From IMG/VR virus record IMGVR_UViG_3300044617_000810, positions 1-40,656 of that record: a stretch of DNA of 40,656 nt; one strand, 5' to 3'. The translations under genes and the position numbers were made by a program. Below are positions 17,085 to 24,785 of the stretch, piece after piece. Numbering within the stretch: position 1 is the stretch's first letter; each line of letters begins with the position of its first letter. The notes beneath the pieces were generated by a model that was given only the letters and a program-made list of their open reading frames with translations, searched no databases and was not told the DNA's origin. This stretch comes from a virus.

Positions 17085-18140
17085 ATGCCGACTGGCGAAC
17101 GCCTTACTGACGAGCAGTGCCTTCAGGGTCTGCGTGCTCTTGAAACATTCGGCAGTTTGAAGGCTGCATCCGAAGCAACCGGCCTAGCCCGCCAGACGAT
17201 CAGAAGGTGGTCTGAGCAGGCGAGACTTCGTGGACTAGCTGCACCATCAAATGCCAGCGACATCGAGCTGCCAGACTTCCCGGCTGACGACATACCGATC
17301 GAGCGCGTCATCGACCTGATGGTCGAGAGGTCAAAGATCAGGGCTGAGAGCTACGAGGCGCACACCTGGTTTCCGGTAAAGGTCAAGGACGACAAGCCGA
17401 TCGGCATTCTGTGGTTTGGTGACCCGCACATTGACGACAACGGCTGCGACTGGACGCTGCTGCGCCACTATGCTGACCTCTGCGCCAAGACGCCTGGACT
17501 ATATGGGTCGAATATCGGCGACACGACGAATAACTGGGCTGGCAGGTTGGCGGCGCTTTACGCCAAGCAAGACACGTCGGTAAAGACAGCTCGCAGACTG
17601 GCGCAGTGGTTCATGCTGGACAGTGGCATCAAGTGGCTGCTGTGGCTTATTGGTAATCACGACCAGTGGGGAGACGGCGCCGAGATCCTCGCCCAGATGG
17701 CGGCGAAGCATAAGACGCAGAAGATCGTGTGCCACGACTGGGAAGCGCGGTTCGTGCTGCAGTTCAAGAATGGCTGCGAGATCCGGGTAAATGCTGCGCA
17801 CGATTTCGCTGGCAACTCGATGTGGAACCCGCTGCATGGCGCCGTGAAGACAGCGAAGCAAGGCGACAAGATCGACTTGCTGGTGTGTGGCCATAAACAC
17901 AACTGGGCGATCTCGCAGTGGGAGATGGCCGCCCAGGGGAACGTGCCTGTCATGATCCGGGTGAAGGGCTTCAAGACATACGACGACTACGCCACCAAGC
18001 TCGGCCACTACGAGCAGAAGGAAGGCGCTGCCATCCTCACAGTCATCGACCCGACCGCCAAGACAAGGGCAGGGCGGGTGACAGCTTTTGCCGACGTTGA
18101 CAGCGGTGTCGATTATCTGAACTGGTTGCGGAGCCGGTGA
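17085..18140 (+). CDS. Metallophosphoesterase with N-terminal helix-turn-helix
   Basis: A 351-residue protein. Residues about 5-50 form a DNA-binding-like helix-turn-helix (FGSLKAASEATGLARQTIRR). The catalytic part has calcineurin-like motifs in order: GDPHID (112), GDTTNNW (145), GNHD (190) and GHKHN (269). Such enzymes hydrolyse phosphodiesters with two metals; the natural substrate is unknown. It stands at the end of the late operon after the lysis cassette. The ATG at 17085 follows AAGAGG, a good ribosome site. Confidence 0.85.
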   Translation: MPTGERLTDEQCLQGLRALETFGSLKAASEATGLARQTIRRWSEQARLRGLAAPSNASDIELPDFPADDIPIERVIDLMVERSKIRAESYEAHTWFPVKVKDDKPIGILWFGDPHIDDNGCDWTLLRHYADLCAKTPGLYGSNIGDTTNNWAGRLAALYAKQDTSVKTARRLAQWFMLDSGIKWLLWLIGNHDQWGDGAEILAQMAAKHKTQKIVCHDWEARFVLQFKNGCEIRVNAAHDFAGNSMWNPLHGAVKTAKQGDKIDLLVCGHKHNWAISQWEMAAQGNVPVMIRVKGFKTYDDYATKLGHYEQKEGAAILTVIDPTAKTRAGRVTAFADVDSGVDYLNWLRSR

Positions 18141-18141
18141 C

Positions 18142-18405
18142 ATGGCTCGGAAGAAGCGGTTCAGGAAGATCAAGATTGAATGGCAAGAAATGAAAACCAC
18201 TTGGGGTCTGGCCTATCCAGACGACAAGCCGGCAAGGATGGTGCTCGATCCACGTATGGATTGCACGACGCTTCTAGATGTTGCCAGCCATGAGACGATC
18301 CATATCGTTGCCCCATATCTTGAGGAAGATGAGGTCGAATTGCTGGGAAGACAAATTGGAGACGTGCTCTCTCGTCTGGGGTTCAAGCGGGTGGTTGAGG
18401 AATAG
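18142..18405 (+). CDS. Small HExxH zinc-protease-like protein (87 aa)
   Basis: Contains DVASHETIHIVAPYL, where HETIH (residues 50-54) is a zinc-metallopeptidase motif, in a small basic protein. Similar phage proteins are known downstream of phosphoesterase genes (recalled). Whether it is an active protease is unclear because the third ligand is not obvious; a Glu-rich helix follows (LEEDEVELLG). It starts one base after the preceding stop and overlaps the last leftward gene by 23 bases in a convergent arrangement. Confidence 0.7.
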   Translation: MARKKRFRKIKIEWQEMKTTWGLAYPDDKPARMVLDPRMDCTTLLDVASHETIHIVAPYLEEDEVELLGRQIGDVLSRLGFKRVVEE

Positions 18406-18583
18406 CCTCCTCATACCAACACCTCAACGGGAAATGACCATCTGCCCATTCATCTATGATGCTGCGCGGATAACCCTGCTCCACCATCCACGCGACGATG
18501 TCATGTCGGCGGTCATCCGGCACGGCTTTTGGAAATCCGTATTTCCAACCTTGTGGCGGATCAACGATCAGGGTGTCAGTCAT
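18383..18583 (-). CDS. Hypothetical 66-aa protein, last gene of leftward operon
   Basis: Begins MTDTLIVDPPQGWKYGFPKA and contains several Trp and Pro and a Cys (FPLRCWYEEA). No family is recognised. The start ATG at 18583 overlaps the stop of the gene before it (TGATG on the reverse strand). It converges with the HExxH gene and overlaps it by 23 bases, so the two operons meet here without an evident terminator. Confidence 0.65.
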   Translation of the reverse strand: MTDTLIVDPPQGWKYGFPKAVPDDRRHDIVAWMVEQGYPRSIIDEWADGHFPLRCWYEEAIPQPPA

Positions 18584-18741
18584 CACTTCCCCCTTTCCAG
18601 ATCCGCTGCCCGCTTGGCATCGACCAGCTCGGCCTCAAGCTTTCGGATCGTGGCGTCGGCACGGCTGAGATCGGCCATCAGCTGCTGCACTTGCACTGAC
18701 AGCGCCCGGTTCACAGCCTCAATGGTCGGCTCGCGGGTCAC
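18583..18741 (-). CDS. Short coiled-coil protein (52 aa) with GTG start
   Basis: A 52-residue acidic/basic heptad-like helix (VQQLMADLSRADATIRKLEA). The GTG at 18741 overlaps the stop of the transglycosylase gene (GTGA), and its own stop overlaps the following ATG. A longer frame exists upstream but lies entirely inside the transglycosylase gene, so the short form is preferred. It may be a spanin-like or regulatory helix, but there is no membrane segment to support that. Confidence 0.6.
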   Translation of the reverse strand: MTREPTIEAVNRALSVQVQQLMADLSRADATIRKLEAELVDAKRAADLERGK

Positions 18742-19226
18742 CTGACCACCCGCCTGGCATAGGCAGCACCGGCACGGCTGACCCGCTGCAGTGCGCTGAC
18801 GCCTTGGTAGTGGCAAGCGGCGGCGATCCGGCGATCGCCTTTGGCGCCGCGGTAGCACATGGCCAGGTGGCGCATCCCCCATTCGGTCTGGACCGCGCAG
18901 CTAGCCCGCCTGATCGATGGCCCTCTGTAGCCCATAGCGCGGGCTGTAGACGGCATGATCTGAAGCGGGCCACTGGCACCGCTCTTGTTATGGCGATGGC
19001 ACTGTAGCCCGCTCTCTGCCCTTCCTACACGCAGCGCCAGGTCTACCGGCACCCGGTGCCGTTTGGCCGCGGCTGTCACCAGTGCGGTGGCGTCGGAGGC
19101 GGTGGCCGGTTTAGGCGCGGTTAAAATAACGCCAATCAAAACAATCCCGGCCATGCCATAGGTATAGGCAAGCAAGTGCTTTGAAAACGCTTGGGAATTA
19201 TACTGCTGCCGGGGTCGCCATTTCAT
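18738..19226 (-). CDS. Exported SLT-type lytic transglycosylase
   Basis: A 162-residue protein with an N-terminal hydrophobic signal/anchor (about 19-36, GMAGIVLIGVILTA) ending near PATASDA. An SLT domain follows: RVGRAESGLQ (Glu71 as catalytic acid), GASGPLQIMPSTARAMGY, and a C-terminal AACHYQG. It would cleave peptidoglycan in the periplasm. Unlike the virion enzyme at 12226 it is exported, and it is encoded with integrase in the leftward operon. A role in superinfection exclusion or envelope change is possible. The ATG overlaps the integrase stop (TAATG). Confidence 0.82.
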   Translation of the reverse strand: MKWRPRQQYNSQAFSKHLLAYTYGMAGIVLIGVILTAPKPATASDATALVTAAAKRHRVPVDLALRVGRAESGLQCHRHNKSGASGPLQIMPSTARAMGYRGPSIRRASCAVQTEWGMRHLAMCYRGAKGDRRIAAACHYQGVSALQRVSRAGAAYARRVVR

Positions 19227-20299
19227 TACTTCGCCCTTGTTTTAATTGGGGAAATTTGATTTTTGCCTAAACCTGGTGGGGGTGGTTTAGGCAGATTGTG
19301 CTCAATACGTTCCGCCGTGACCGCCGCCAAACGCTTCCGGTTGGCAGTCTCCGTGTACCTCTCAGCCTCGCTCAGACGGCTCCAGGTGAACATCGCCATG
19401 AGCTCGTGCGCCGAGGCGCCAGCCTCTGCCGCGATCGTCGCCCCAGCCTTCCTCAGACCGTGGGCGCGTCCCGGCACACCGGCTGCCCGGCACGCCTTGC
19501 CAAACCAATTGCCGAAACTGGCCTCGCTAGCAAAGGGCGTGCCTTTCTCCGTCACCAAAAACACCAGGTCGCCGGTAGGGGCAGCGTCGATCGACGCCTG
19601 CAGCCGGGCGAAAACCGGAATGCTCGCCCAGGCTTTGGTCTTCTGGGTCTGGATCGTGATCACCCCGTCCCGAACATGCTGGCGACCGACCCGGTAGAGA
19701 TCGGAGCGCCGCAAGCCGGTGAACAGGGCAAGGTCCATTGCCAGCCGCTCGCGCGTGCCAACAGGCCAGCGGGCGTGAAACCGCTCAACCTCGTCCACCG
19801 TCCATGTATGGAAGCCCTGGTTTTTGATTTTCGGCCGACGCGCCTGATCCACCGGGTTGACGGCCACGAGCTCCACCGACACAGCCCAGCTGAACAGTTG
19901 GCTCATTACTTTGCGGAACGTCGCCCCGGCGTGCGGCAGCTTCCGGTCGATTGCCTCGTTGATATGTTTCTTGCCGATCGCCTTGAACGGGACGTGGCCT
20001 GCCTCACGCACGACATGCTGCAGGATATTGTCGCGCATGCGGCGCGTCGAGCCCGCCAGCTGCGCCCAGTGCGCCGACCGTTTGTAAGCCTCAATCAACC
20101 AGCGCAGAGTGCGCGGGTCAGCCTTGGAAGGCGGCGCAACGGCAGCGCCCGTCAAAGCGGCGGCATAGGCGGCGTCGAAGCCGGGATCATTCAAATCCGG
20201 CAGGCGCGTCCAGGCGCCATGACTTTTGCGGAAATAAAACATGACCTTGCCGTGCCTGGTGCGGACACGGTTGACGTAACGCGGCAAGAGCTTGGGCAT
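19226..20299 (-). CDS. int: Tyrosine-recombinase integrase
   Basis: A 357-residue phage integrase for site-specific insertion in the host chromosome. The N-terminal MPKLLPRYVN plus TRHGKVMFYFRKSHG is typical of rhizobial integrases. A SAM-like core-binding domain spans about 60-150. Catalytic residues visible: Arg197 (TGLRRSD), Lys220 (TQK), His280 and Arg283 (HGLRKAG), Trp306 in the usual His/Trp position, and Tyr315 (ERYTETAN). The ATG at 20299 is preferred over GTG codons at 20308/20311 because the protein family starts at MPK. No attP was identified next to it. Confidence 0.9.
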   Translation of the reverse strand: MPKLLPRYVNRVRTRHGKVMFYFRKSHGAWTRLPDLNDPGFDAAYAAALTGAAVAPPSKADPRTLRWLIEAYKRSAHWAQLAGSTRRMRDNILQHVVREAGHVPFKAIGKKHINEAIDRKLPHAGATFRKVMSQLFSWAVSVELVAVNPVDQARRPKIKNQGFHTWTVDEVERFHARWPVGTRERLAMDLALFTGLRRSDLYRVGRQHVRDGVITIQTQKTKAWASIPVFARLQASIDAAPTGDLVFLVTEKGTPFASEASFGNWFGKACRAAGVPGRAHGLRKAGATIAAEAGASAHELMAMFTWSRLSEAERYTETANRKRLAAVTAERIEHNLPKPPPPGLGKNQISPIKTRAK

Positions 20300-20304
20300 G
20301 ACGG

Positions 20305-20496
20305 TCACCACAGTTTGATTTCGCCAGCATAGTGAGTCTGGCTCCTGTTTTCCGCAAGTCCTTCATCATTGAATGGCTCTAACACAATGTTTCCATTGGC
20401 AGAAATCTCTACTTTCATCTGCATTCCGGCCTGTTTCACTGCCCGCAAAACGCGCGCGATGTCGGCCTGAGTAACCTTTGCAGCGGTGCGCGGCAT
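20305..20496 (-). CDS. Small protein next to integrase (possible directionality factor)
   Basis: A 63-residue protein with KVTQADIARVLRAVKQAG, a helical opening typical of small proteins immediately before integrases in rhizobial prophages, followed by a beta-like stretch (KVEISANGNIVLEP). It may help integrase, for example as an excision factor, but this is not proven. The ATG at 20496 overlaps the glycosyltransferase stop (TGATG). The stop is six bases before the integrase ATG. Confidence 0.65.
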   Translation of the reverse strand: MPRTAAKVTQADIARVLRAVKQAGMQMKVEISANGNIVLEPFNDEGLAENRSQTHYAGEIKLW

Positions 20497-21104
20497 CAAT
20501 ATCTCCCCAACGTCGAACCCCAGTGCTGCCTGGCGTATGGCTGCTCTGGGCCTTGGTGCTTGGTGCCGGAATAGTGCTCCGGGTTGAACGTCCACGACGG
20601 CAGTATTTTCACGTCAGGCCAGTCGCGCGTCTCATAGGTGTTTTGCATCAGCAGATTGCCGACACAGCGCCACGGCTCACCAGCTGCCGCACCCGAAGCT
20701 GCCTCGATCATGGCTGCCGCGAAGCGCGACCGTGGCGCCGAGGCATAGAGCGGCGTCAACAGACCCGGCGCCACCTCTTCATTTTCGGCCACCGCATAGG
20801 CACGGATGCCGGCATCATCGAACAGCTCGTCTACCGGGCGCAGACATTCGCTGTCAGCCCCCGGCATGAAGCCGCCGTGCTCATGCAGGATCTCGTAGCG
20901 GATCACGTCAGCAACGCCCCGCCATTCCTCACGGTCGCGATAGGCGTTGACGAGGCGCTGGTTACGCCAGGCGCGGCGAAACACGGTTTCGTCACCCCAT
21001 GTGATGTAGCGCCACGACGGGTGGTGCTTGCGCCAAGTGTCCATCCACTGGCGCGGTGCGGGACGAGGTCCGACCCATATTTGATGAATAATCCGCGGGA
21101 TCAT
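20496..21104 (-). CDS. GT32-like glycosyltransferase with altered DXD motif
   Basis: A 202-residue protein. MIPRIIHQIWVG and GVADVIRYEILHEHGG match the sugar-transferase family with a DXD motif (GT32 type). Where that family has Asp-x-Asp after the Gly-Gly, this protein has Gly82-Ala-Asp84 (FMPGADSECLRP), so the first Asp is lost. It sits in the leftward operon with integrase, where it could modify surface glycans in lysogens. It may be inactive or use a different metal geometry. The ATG overlaps the preceding stop (TGATG). Confidence 0.78.
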   Translation of the reverse strand: MIPRIIHQIWVGPRPAPRQWMDTWRKHHPSWRYITWGDETVFRRAWRNQRLVNAYRDREEWRGVADVIRYEILHEHGGFMPGADSECLRPVDELFDDAGIRAYAVAENEEVAPGLLTPLYASAPRSRFAAAMIEAASGAAAGEPWRCVGNLLMQNTYETRDWPDVKILPSWTFNPEHYSGTKHQGPEQPYARQHWGSTLGRY

Positions 21105-21238
21105 CAGACGCCCGTTGGATAGTCGTCGTCAGGCGTTCGAGGCTGTGGCCGGCCCAGCTGAAAACCCAGCACAATGCCGATCACGATACCCAACGGTATC
21201 CCGCACAGAAGCGAAATCGCTGCAAGCATTACGGTCAT
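21104..21238 (-). CDS. Small membrane protein (44 aa)
   Basis: Begins MTVMLAAISLLCGIPLGIVI: one hydrophobic helix of about 24 residues, then a short charged tail with PQPRTPDDDYP. ATG 21238 overlaps the previous stop (ATGA), and its stop overlaps the glycosyltransferase ATG. A longer frame upstream would lie inside its neighbours. It may anchor or assist an envelope function of this operon; no family is recognised. Confidence 0.6.
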   Translation of the reverse strand: MTVMLAAISLLCGIPLGIVIGIVLGFQLGRPQPRTPDDDYPTGV

Positions 21239-21390
21239 TGCGTGCGCTCCCGGCGCAATCGTTTTGCGATGGCGCGATCGAACATTGCGATGACCTCCAC
21301 CAGGTCTTTTCCATCTTGGAGGTTCGCCAGCAGCATGTCGCGAAAATCCATCATCACCGCGGTGCGGTCTGCTTCTGTGGTACGTGGCAT
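21235..21390 (-). CDS. Small helical hypothetical (51 aa)
   Basis: A 51-codon frame with product beginning MPRTTEADRTAVMMDFRDML and a basic C-terminus (AIAKRLRRERTQ). It overlaps the next gene by ATGA at 21238 and starts two bases after the DUF6378-like gene, giving continuous coding in the operon. It is probably a helical protein-protein interaction factor; no family is recognised. Confidence 0.6.
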   Translation of the reverse strand: MPRTTEADRTAVMMDFRDMLLANLQDGKDLVEVIAMFDRAIAKRLRRERTQ

Positions 21391-21392
21391 GA

Positions 21393-21680
21393 TCACCTGG
21401 CCCTGCCATCCAAACGATCCGCCACCAGAGTTGCGTATCCAGCAATGTCTCTCCAGCTGTCGATGTGATCGCTATCGCCGTTGATGATACGGGCGATCTT
21501 AGACGAGATGAGCATCAGCGCCTCATCCTGATCTGGCGCCAGCTGCTTGTTTCTCGCATCCAGCTTCAACCTGATGATGCCGCGAAGTTCGAGGGCAATT
21601 TCAGCCAGATCGATAAAACGACCATACGTCCTGTGACGCTGGTCGAGGATGGCATCGACAGTTTCCTGCATTTCATCCAC
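21393..21680 (-). CDS. DUF6378-like phage protein (95 aa)
   Basis: Contains ILDQRHRTYGRFIDLAEIAL and a C-terminal DHIDSWRDIAGYATLVADRL, a pattern of the phage DUF6378 family (function unknown; found near replication or nucleotide genes). The GTG at 21680 has GGAG eight bases upstream and is preferred. ATG 21671 lacks a ribosome site, and an ATG further upstream lies deep in the resolvase gene. It overlaps the resolvase gene by eight bases. Confidence 0.75.
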   Translation of the reverse strand: MDEMQETVDAILDQRHRTYGRFIDLAEIALELRGIIRLKLDARNKQLAPDQDEALMLISSKIARIINGDSDHIDSWRDIAGYATLVADRLDGRAR

Positions 21681-22152
21681 GCGCAATTCTCCGTCCGTAC
21701 TCGGCAATCAGCGCCGCCTCGGCGCGGTTGTGATCCATCTTGCGTTTGAAAAAACTTGAGCTGTCAGGCCATAGTTCCAACGCCTTGGCGCGTGACACCT
21801 CGGCTTCTGAGTTCAAACCCATCGCCTTTTTCCACATTGCTGGGCGTACCAGCTCAGTGCGAATGCCACAGGTTTGAAGCACGGCGACGGTGGCCCCAAA
21901 AGCCTCGCCAAATCGAAAGGCTGATGTGACGCCCATCTGCGGGCTTGATGCCACATGCTCGATATAGGCCACCGAAATGCGTACATCGCCGATCAACTCA
22001 TCATGTAGGAGTGCGGGCGCCACGCGCTGCCTGGAGCCCTTCCCATGCGCCTCTTCGACGGTTGGAATGTCAAAGACGTTGAGTAGGGTGCCGTCGCCAT
22101 GAAGAATGGCAACAGCACCCGACAGGCCGGGATCTATTCCGGCTATGATCAT
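21673..22152 (-). CDS. RuvC-like Holliday-junction resolvase
   Basis: A 159-residue RNase-H-fold nuclease. GIDPGLSGA carries the first Asp (7), VAYIEHV the Glu (65), and KMDHNRAEAALIA the C-terminal Asp/Glu (140, 145), the layout of RuvC-type resolvases. In phages these cut branched replication or recombination DNA before packaging. The start overlaps the stop of the ssDNA-binding-like gene (TGATG). It belongs to a small recombination module with the exonuclease-like gene at 23309. Confidence 0.88.
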   Translation of the reverse strand: MIIAGIDPGLSGAVAILHGDGTLLNVFDIPTVEEAHGKGSRQRVAPALLHDELIGDVRISVAYIEHVASSPQMGVTSAFRFGEAFGATVAVLQTCGIRTELVRPAMWKKAMGLNSEAEVSRAKALELWPDSSSFFKRKMDHNRAEAALIAEYGRRIARG

Positions 22153-22796
22153 CAGCCAAAATCCATTGAGACACTGGTCGGTGCCTTTGCTGCAGGCGGC
22201 GGCACGGGTGTCGATCCGGTGGCCGGTGGCGTGGCTGATGGGGCAGGGGCTGAGGCGGCTACGTTGTCAAACGACGCGGGACGGTCCACCCAGCTGATGA
22301 TGTCGAAGTTCGGAGAGAAGTTCCGAGTGGTCTGCCCGTTCGGCATCTTGCTTTCGACCATCGTCATGCCGTTGATCTTCACGACGGGCAGCTTGCCTGC
22401 AGCTCGCTCTTGGGCGGATAGGTATACCGTGTGCAGGTTATCGACAGCATCCTTTACAGCCTTGGCGGTCGAGGAGAACTCATGCACGCCACCACCCAGC
22501 GCAGCTGGCAGCGCCACTTGCATCAGGAAGCCTTCCTTGTACTGATCAGACGGGCGTGGGGAGCGAGGCTCGCCGATCGCGCTCATGACATATGCCGGCG
22601 CAGCGCCAGTTACGAAATAGGCCCAGCCCACCTTGATGTTGGCGAGGTCGAACACGGCCTGAAAGTTTTCGGTGATGTCCACGTCGGACTGCTCACCCTT
22701 TTCCATGTTCTTACGACGGAGAGCGCGCCCAGAACGGGCGTCGATCTTGACATAGCTGGAGAACTTTCCGTCTCCACTCGAGAAACCAAGCGACAT
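22152..22796 (-). CDS. Possible ssDNA-binding protein of the recombination module
   Basis: A 214-residue beta-rich protein (SSYVKIDARSGRALRRKN, NFQAVFDLANIKVGWAYF) with a Pro/Ala/Thr-rich flexible tail ending SVSMDFG. The pattern resembles a phage family that is often located beside exonucleases and thought to bind ssDNA; this is recalled and not certain. ATG 22796 is preferred because AAGGACAAGG precedes it; an upstream ATG at 22817 would add seven residues. Neighbours (nuclease, HNH, RuvC-like) agree with DNA metabolism. Confidence 0.6.
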   Translation of the reverse strand: MSLGFSSGDGKFSSYVKIDARSGRALRRKNMEKGEQSDVDITENFQAVFDLANIKVGWAYFVTGAAPAYVMSAIGEPRSPRPSDQYKEGFLMQVALPAALGGGVHEFSSTAKAVKDAVDNLHTVYLSAQERAAGKLPVVKINGMTMVESKMPNGQTTRNFSPNFDIISWVDRPASFDNVAASAPAPSATPPATGSTPVPPPAAKAPTSVSMDFG

Positions 22797-22817
22797 GATA
22801 CCTTGTCCTTTTTCCAT

Positions 22818-23312
22818 TTACTGATTTGGCTGAACTAGCGCAGCCGACGCCCTGGCCCTTTCGACCATTCTCTGAAGAAGCCTCGCGACCTCTCTCTGTT
22901 CTTTTCGATCTTCTTGCCTTGTCCTGTCTCGGATGCGCTCGCATTCACGGCAGCGTGCAACCTTTTTGCTGCCTGCGTAGTAGAGGTTGGTCGCGAGGTC
23001 GTGCCCCCTGAAACACCTCTCCTTACCGATTAATGTGCAGCCAGCACCGCGTCGCAGGTTAACTTGGCGTGTTACCGGCTCAAGGTGATCTGGATTGACG
23101 CAACACCGCACGCGGCACAGATGATCCAGATCAATCTTTTGCGGCGGCATGTAGCCACGAATGATGGCAAACGCGGCACGGTGCGCCGGTATAGCATTGC
23201 CACCATATCTGAACTGACCATAGCCATTCGGCATCAGGTAGCCCGTCCAAATCCAGCAACCGCTCTCGGTTACCGGCTCAATGAATTTCATGATGCGGTC
23301 TATGTCGCTCAT
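22818..23312 (-). CDS. HNH endonuclease (HNH_3-like)
   Basis: A 164-residue protein. AHRAAFAIIRGYM and DLDHLCRVRCCVNPDHLEPV form the beta-beta-alpha metal HNH core; later CRECERIRDR gives Cys pairs for structural zinc. It could be a free-standing homing nuclease or a DNA-processing enzyme of the operon. It starts in an ATGA overlap with the nuclease gene before it (23309-23312), indicating established co-expression, not a recent insertion. Confidence 0.85.
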   Translation of the reverse strand: MSDIDRIMKFIEPVTESGCWIWTGYLMPNGYGQFRYGGNAIPAHRAAFAIIRGYMPPQKIDLDHLCRVRCCVNPDHLEPVTRQVNLRRGAGCTLIGKERCFRGHDLATNLYYAGSKKVARCRECERIRDRTRQEDRKEQREVARLLQRMVERARASAALVQPNQ

Positions 23313-24076
23313 ATGCCGAAGATCTCGAATGCCTTCTGTCGTGTCGTGCGGTCGGAGTAATAGAAGCTGTCCACGTCTGGAACGACGAGCCGCTTCAGCT
23401 CGTCTGGTGTAGGCGCCACTGAAAGAAATGCGTCGATCGCTTTGGCAATTCTGACCAGCGCATCGACATGCTGACGCATGTTCTCGACACGATAGGTCGC
23501 TGCTTTCTTGGGCGTCACATAAGTAACGCGGCCATCGTAATTGTCACCCTGCGCGCCTGCGTATAGAGCGACCTGGCGCGCGTGATTGTTTGAAATCTCT
23601 GATGTCAGGCGCAGCTGTGACTTGAGATCCACGATAATCCCGTGGTCCTGCCACATGAAGTCGATGAACCCAATGAAAGGCAGGGGAAGATCAGGGTGCT
23701 GCCACTCGATCTTGTGCTGGGTGTGCGAAGGCTTGCCGTAAGGACGAAGCTCAATCAGCCCCTGTTCGACTATGCCAGGCACCGCGTCCCGTTCCTTTTC
23801 ACGGTTCGGGTCGGTGGACAGTGCCGACAGGCGGTCAAACTCTTTCAGCGCCAATTCTTGGCATTCTTCCAGCGGCTTGTCGGTATTCATCAAACCAGCT
23901 TCTATGCCCCGCTCGGCGGCAGATCCGCGGTGAGCAGCACACCCGACGCTGCCACGTATGCCCATGATTTTTTCCATGAGGAATAGAGCTGGCTCTGCCT
24001 GAAACAGATTGCAGGTCGATGCCGAGTAATGCTTCAGCCATTTTGCTGCGCCCACTAAGGCGATTTCGTTTGTCAT
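23309..24076 (-). CDS. PD-(D/E)XK nuclease, RecB/Cas4-like
   Basis: A 255-residue exonuclease-like protein. An early His in GCAAHRGSAAERG (about 49), GFIDF (Asp139) and IIVDLKSQLR (Asp150 and Lys152) give the PD-(D/E)XK active site. Phage members prepare single-stranded ends for recombination together with an SSB or annealing protein, which fits the next genes (22152, 21673). ATGA overlaps link it to both neighbours. Confidence 0.85.
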   Translation of the reverse strand: MTNEIALVGAAKWLKHYSASTCNLFQAEPALFLMEKIMGIRGSVGCAAHRGSAAERGIEAGLMNTDKPLEECQELALKEFDRLSALSTDPNREKERDAVPGIVEQGLIELRPYGKPSHTQHKIEWQHPDLPLPFIGFIDFMWQDHGIIVDLKSQLRLTSEISNNHARQVALYAGAQGDNYDGRVTYVTPKKAATYRVENMRQHVDALVRIAKAIDAFLSVAPTPDELKRLVVPDVDSFYYSDRTTRQKAFEIFGI

Positions 24077-24570
24077 GCGAGCAGCAGCAAAACGTATGCG
24101 ATCGAGCCAAACGTCGCGAGCCCCAGCAGCACCGTCGCCACTTCGACTGCGTGATGGATGAACCCCGTGGCGTGGTTACTGCCATCCACGGGGCCATCAC
24201 AGTCAGTTTGGGGCGATCGATTTTTGGGTTGCCTTGAGCTCTCAACGATTTGACGCAGTACCGCTGCGCCACCGGCATCCACCATTGTGGTGGAAGGGCG
24301 TCTGATCCACCGCTCGGCGGTGGCATCATAAGAAGGAGCCTCGTCCCACGATGGGAACGAGGCCAAGTTGCCCGCCTGCGATCCAGTGCGGCGGGTCAGG
24401 GAGTTGATAGGTGCGGCCCGCTCACGGGTCGGGAGGACGACTGAGCGGGCCGCCGCCTCTAGCCCCCAAGCAAGGTCAGGGCGAGGCATCTGGAGATATG
24501 CGCCGCAGCTTTGAGCCGCGTCGCGGGGGAAACGATTGTTGACGGCGGCAATGATGATGCGGGAGGTCAT
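24073..24570 (-). CDS. Hypothetical protein with C-terminal membrane helix (165 aa)
   Basis: The N-terminus is MTSRIIIAAVNNRFPRDAAQ. A Ser/Thr/Arg-rich middle follows, without recognisable motifs, and the C-terminal hydrophobic segment of about 22 residues (VATVLLGLATFGSIAYVLLL) suggests tail anchoring in the inner membrane. ATGA overlaps with genes on both sides support it as a real gene. No family is recognised. Confidence 0.65.
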   Translation of the reverse strand: MTSRIIIAAVNNRFPRDAAQSCGAYLQMPRPDLAWGLEAAARSVVLPTRERAAPINSLTRRTGSQAGNLASFPSWDEAPSYDATAERWIRRPSTTMVDAGGAAVLRQIVESSRQPKNRSPQTDCDGPVDGSNHATGFIHHAVEVATVLLGLATFGSIAYVLLLLA

Positions 24571-24785
24571 TGCTCGACCTCTTGATCCAGCCAGCTCAGG
24601 AAAGTTGTGACGGCAATCGTTTGCTCAAAAGCGTTGATCGCCTTGCTTGGCCGCTTGATTGCAGGAAGCCAGCTGTAAATGTGCTGGCGCCGTTCCTCGA
24701 CCGTAAGCCCGTCCAGGTAGACGGCGTGGCGGGTCAAGAAATCGGTTGCAGTGGGTCCAAGGCCGTCAGGAATTGTGTATTGCAC
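24567..24785 (-). CDS. First gene of the leftward early operon, hypothetical (72 aa)
   Basis: A 72-residue protein (IPDGLGPTATDFLTRHAVYL, ERRQHIYSWLPAIKRPSKAI), small and soluble. The GTG at 24785 is preceded by GGGAGG five bases upstream, so it is preferred to the GTG at 24803, which has no such site. The gene is the promoter-proximal member of the leftward operon. Its promoter-like element lies at 24812-24840 beside an operator. No family is recognised. Confidence 0.65.
   Translation of the reverse strand: MQYTIPDGLGPTATDFLTRHAVYLDGLTVEERRQHIYSWLPAIKRPSKAINAFEQTIAVTTFLSWLDQEVEQ

Noticed and set aside
17499-18200. 233-codon reverse-strand frame opposite the phosphoesterase
   Set aside because: His/Val/Leu/Arg-biased antisense image; all phosphoesterase motifs are intact on the forward strand.
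19298-20332. 344-codon forward frame opposite integrase
   Set aside because: Integrase has its full catalytic set in the other strand; this frame is Arg/Pro/Ala-rich without motifs.
18383-20496. attP next to integrase
   Set aside because: The DNA on both sides of the integrase gene is fully coding with overlapping genes, and no tRNA-end-like or repeated core was seen; the host sequence is needed to find it.
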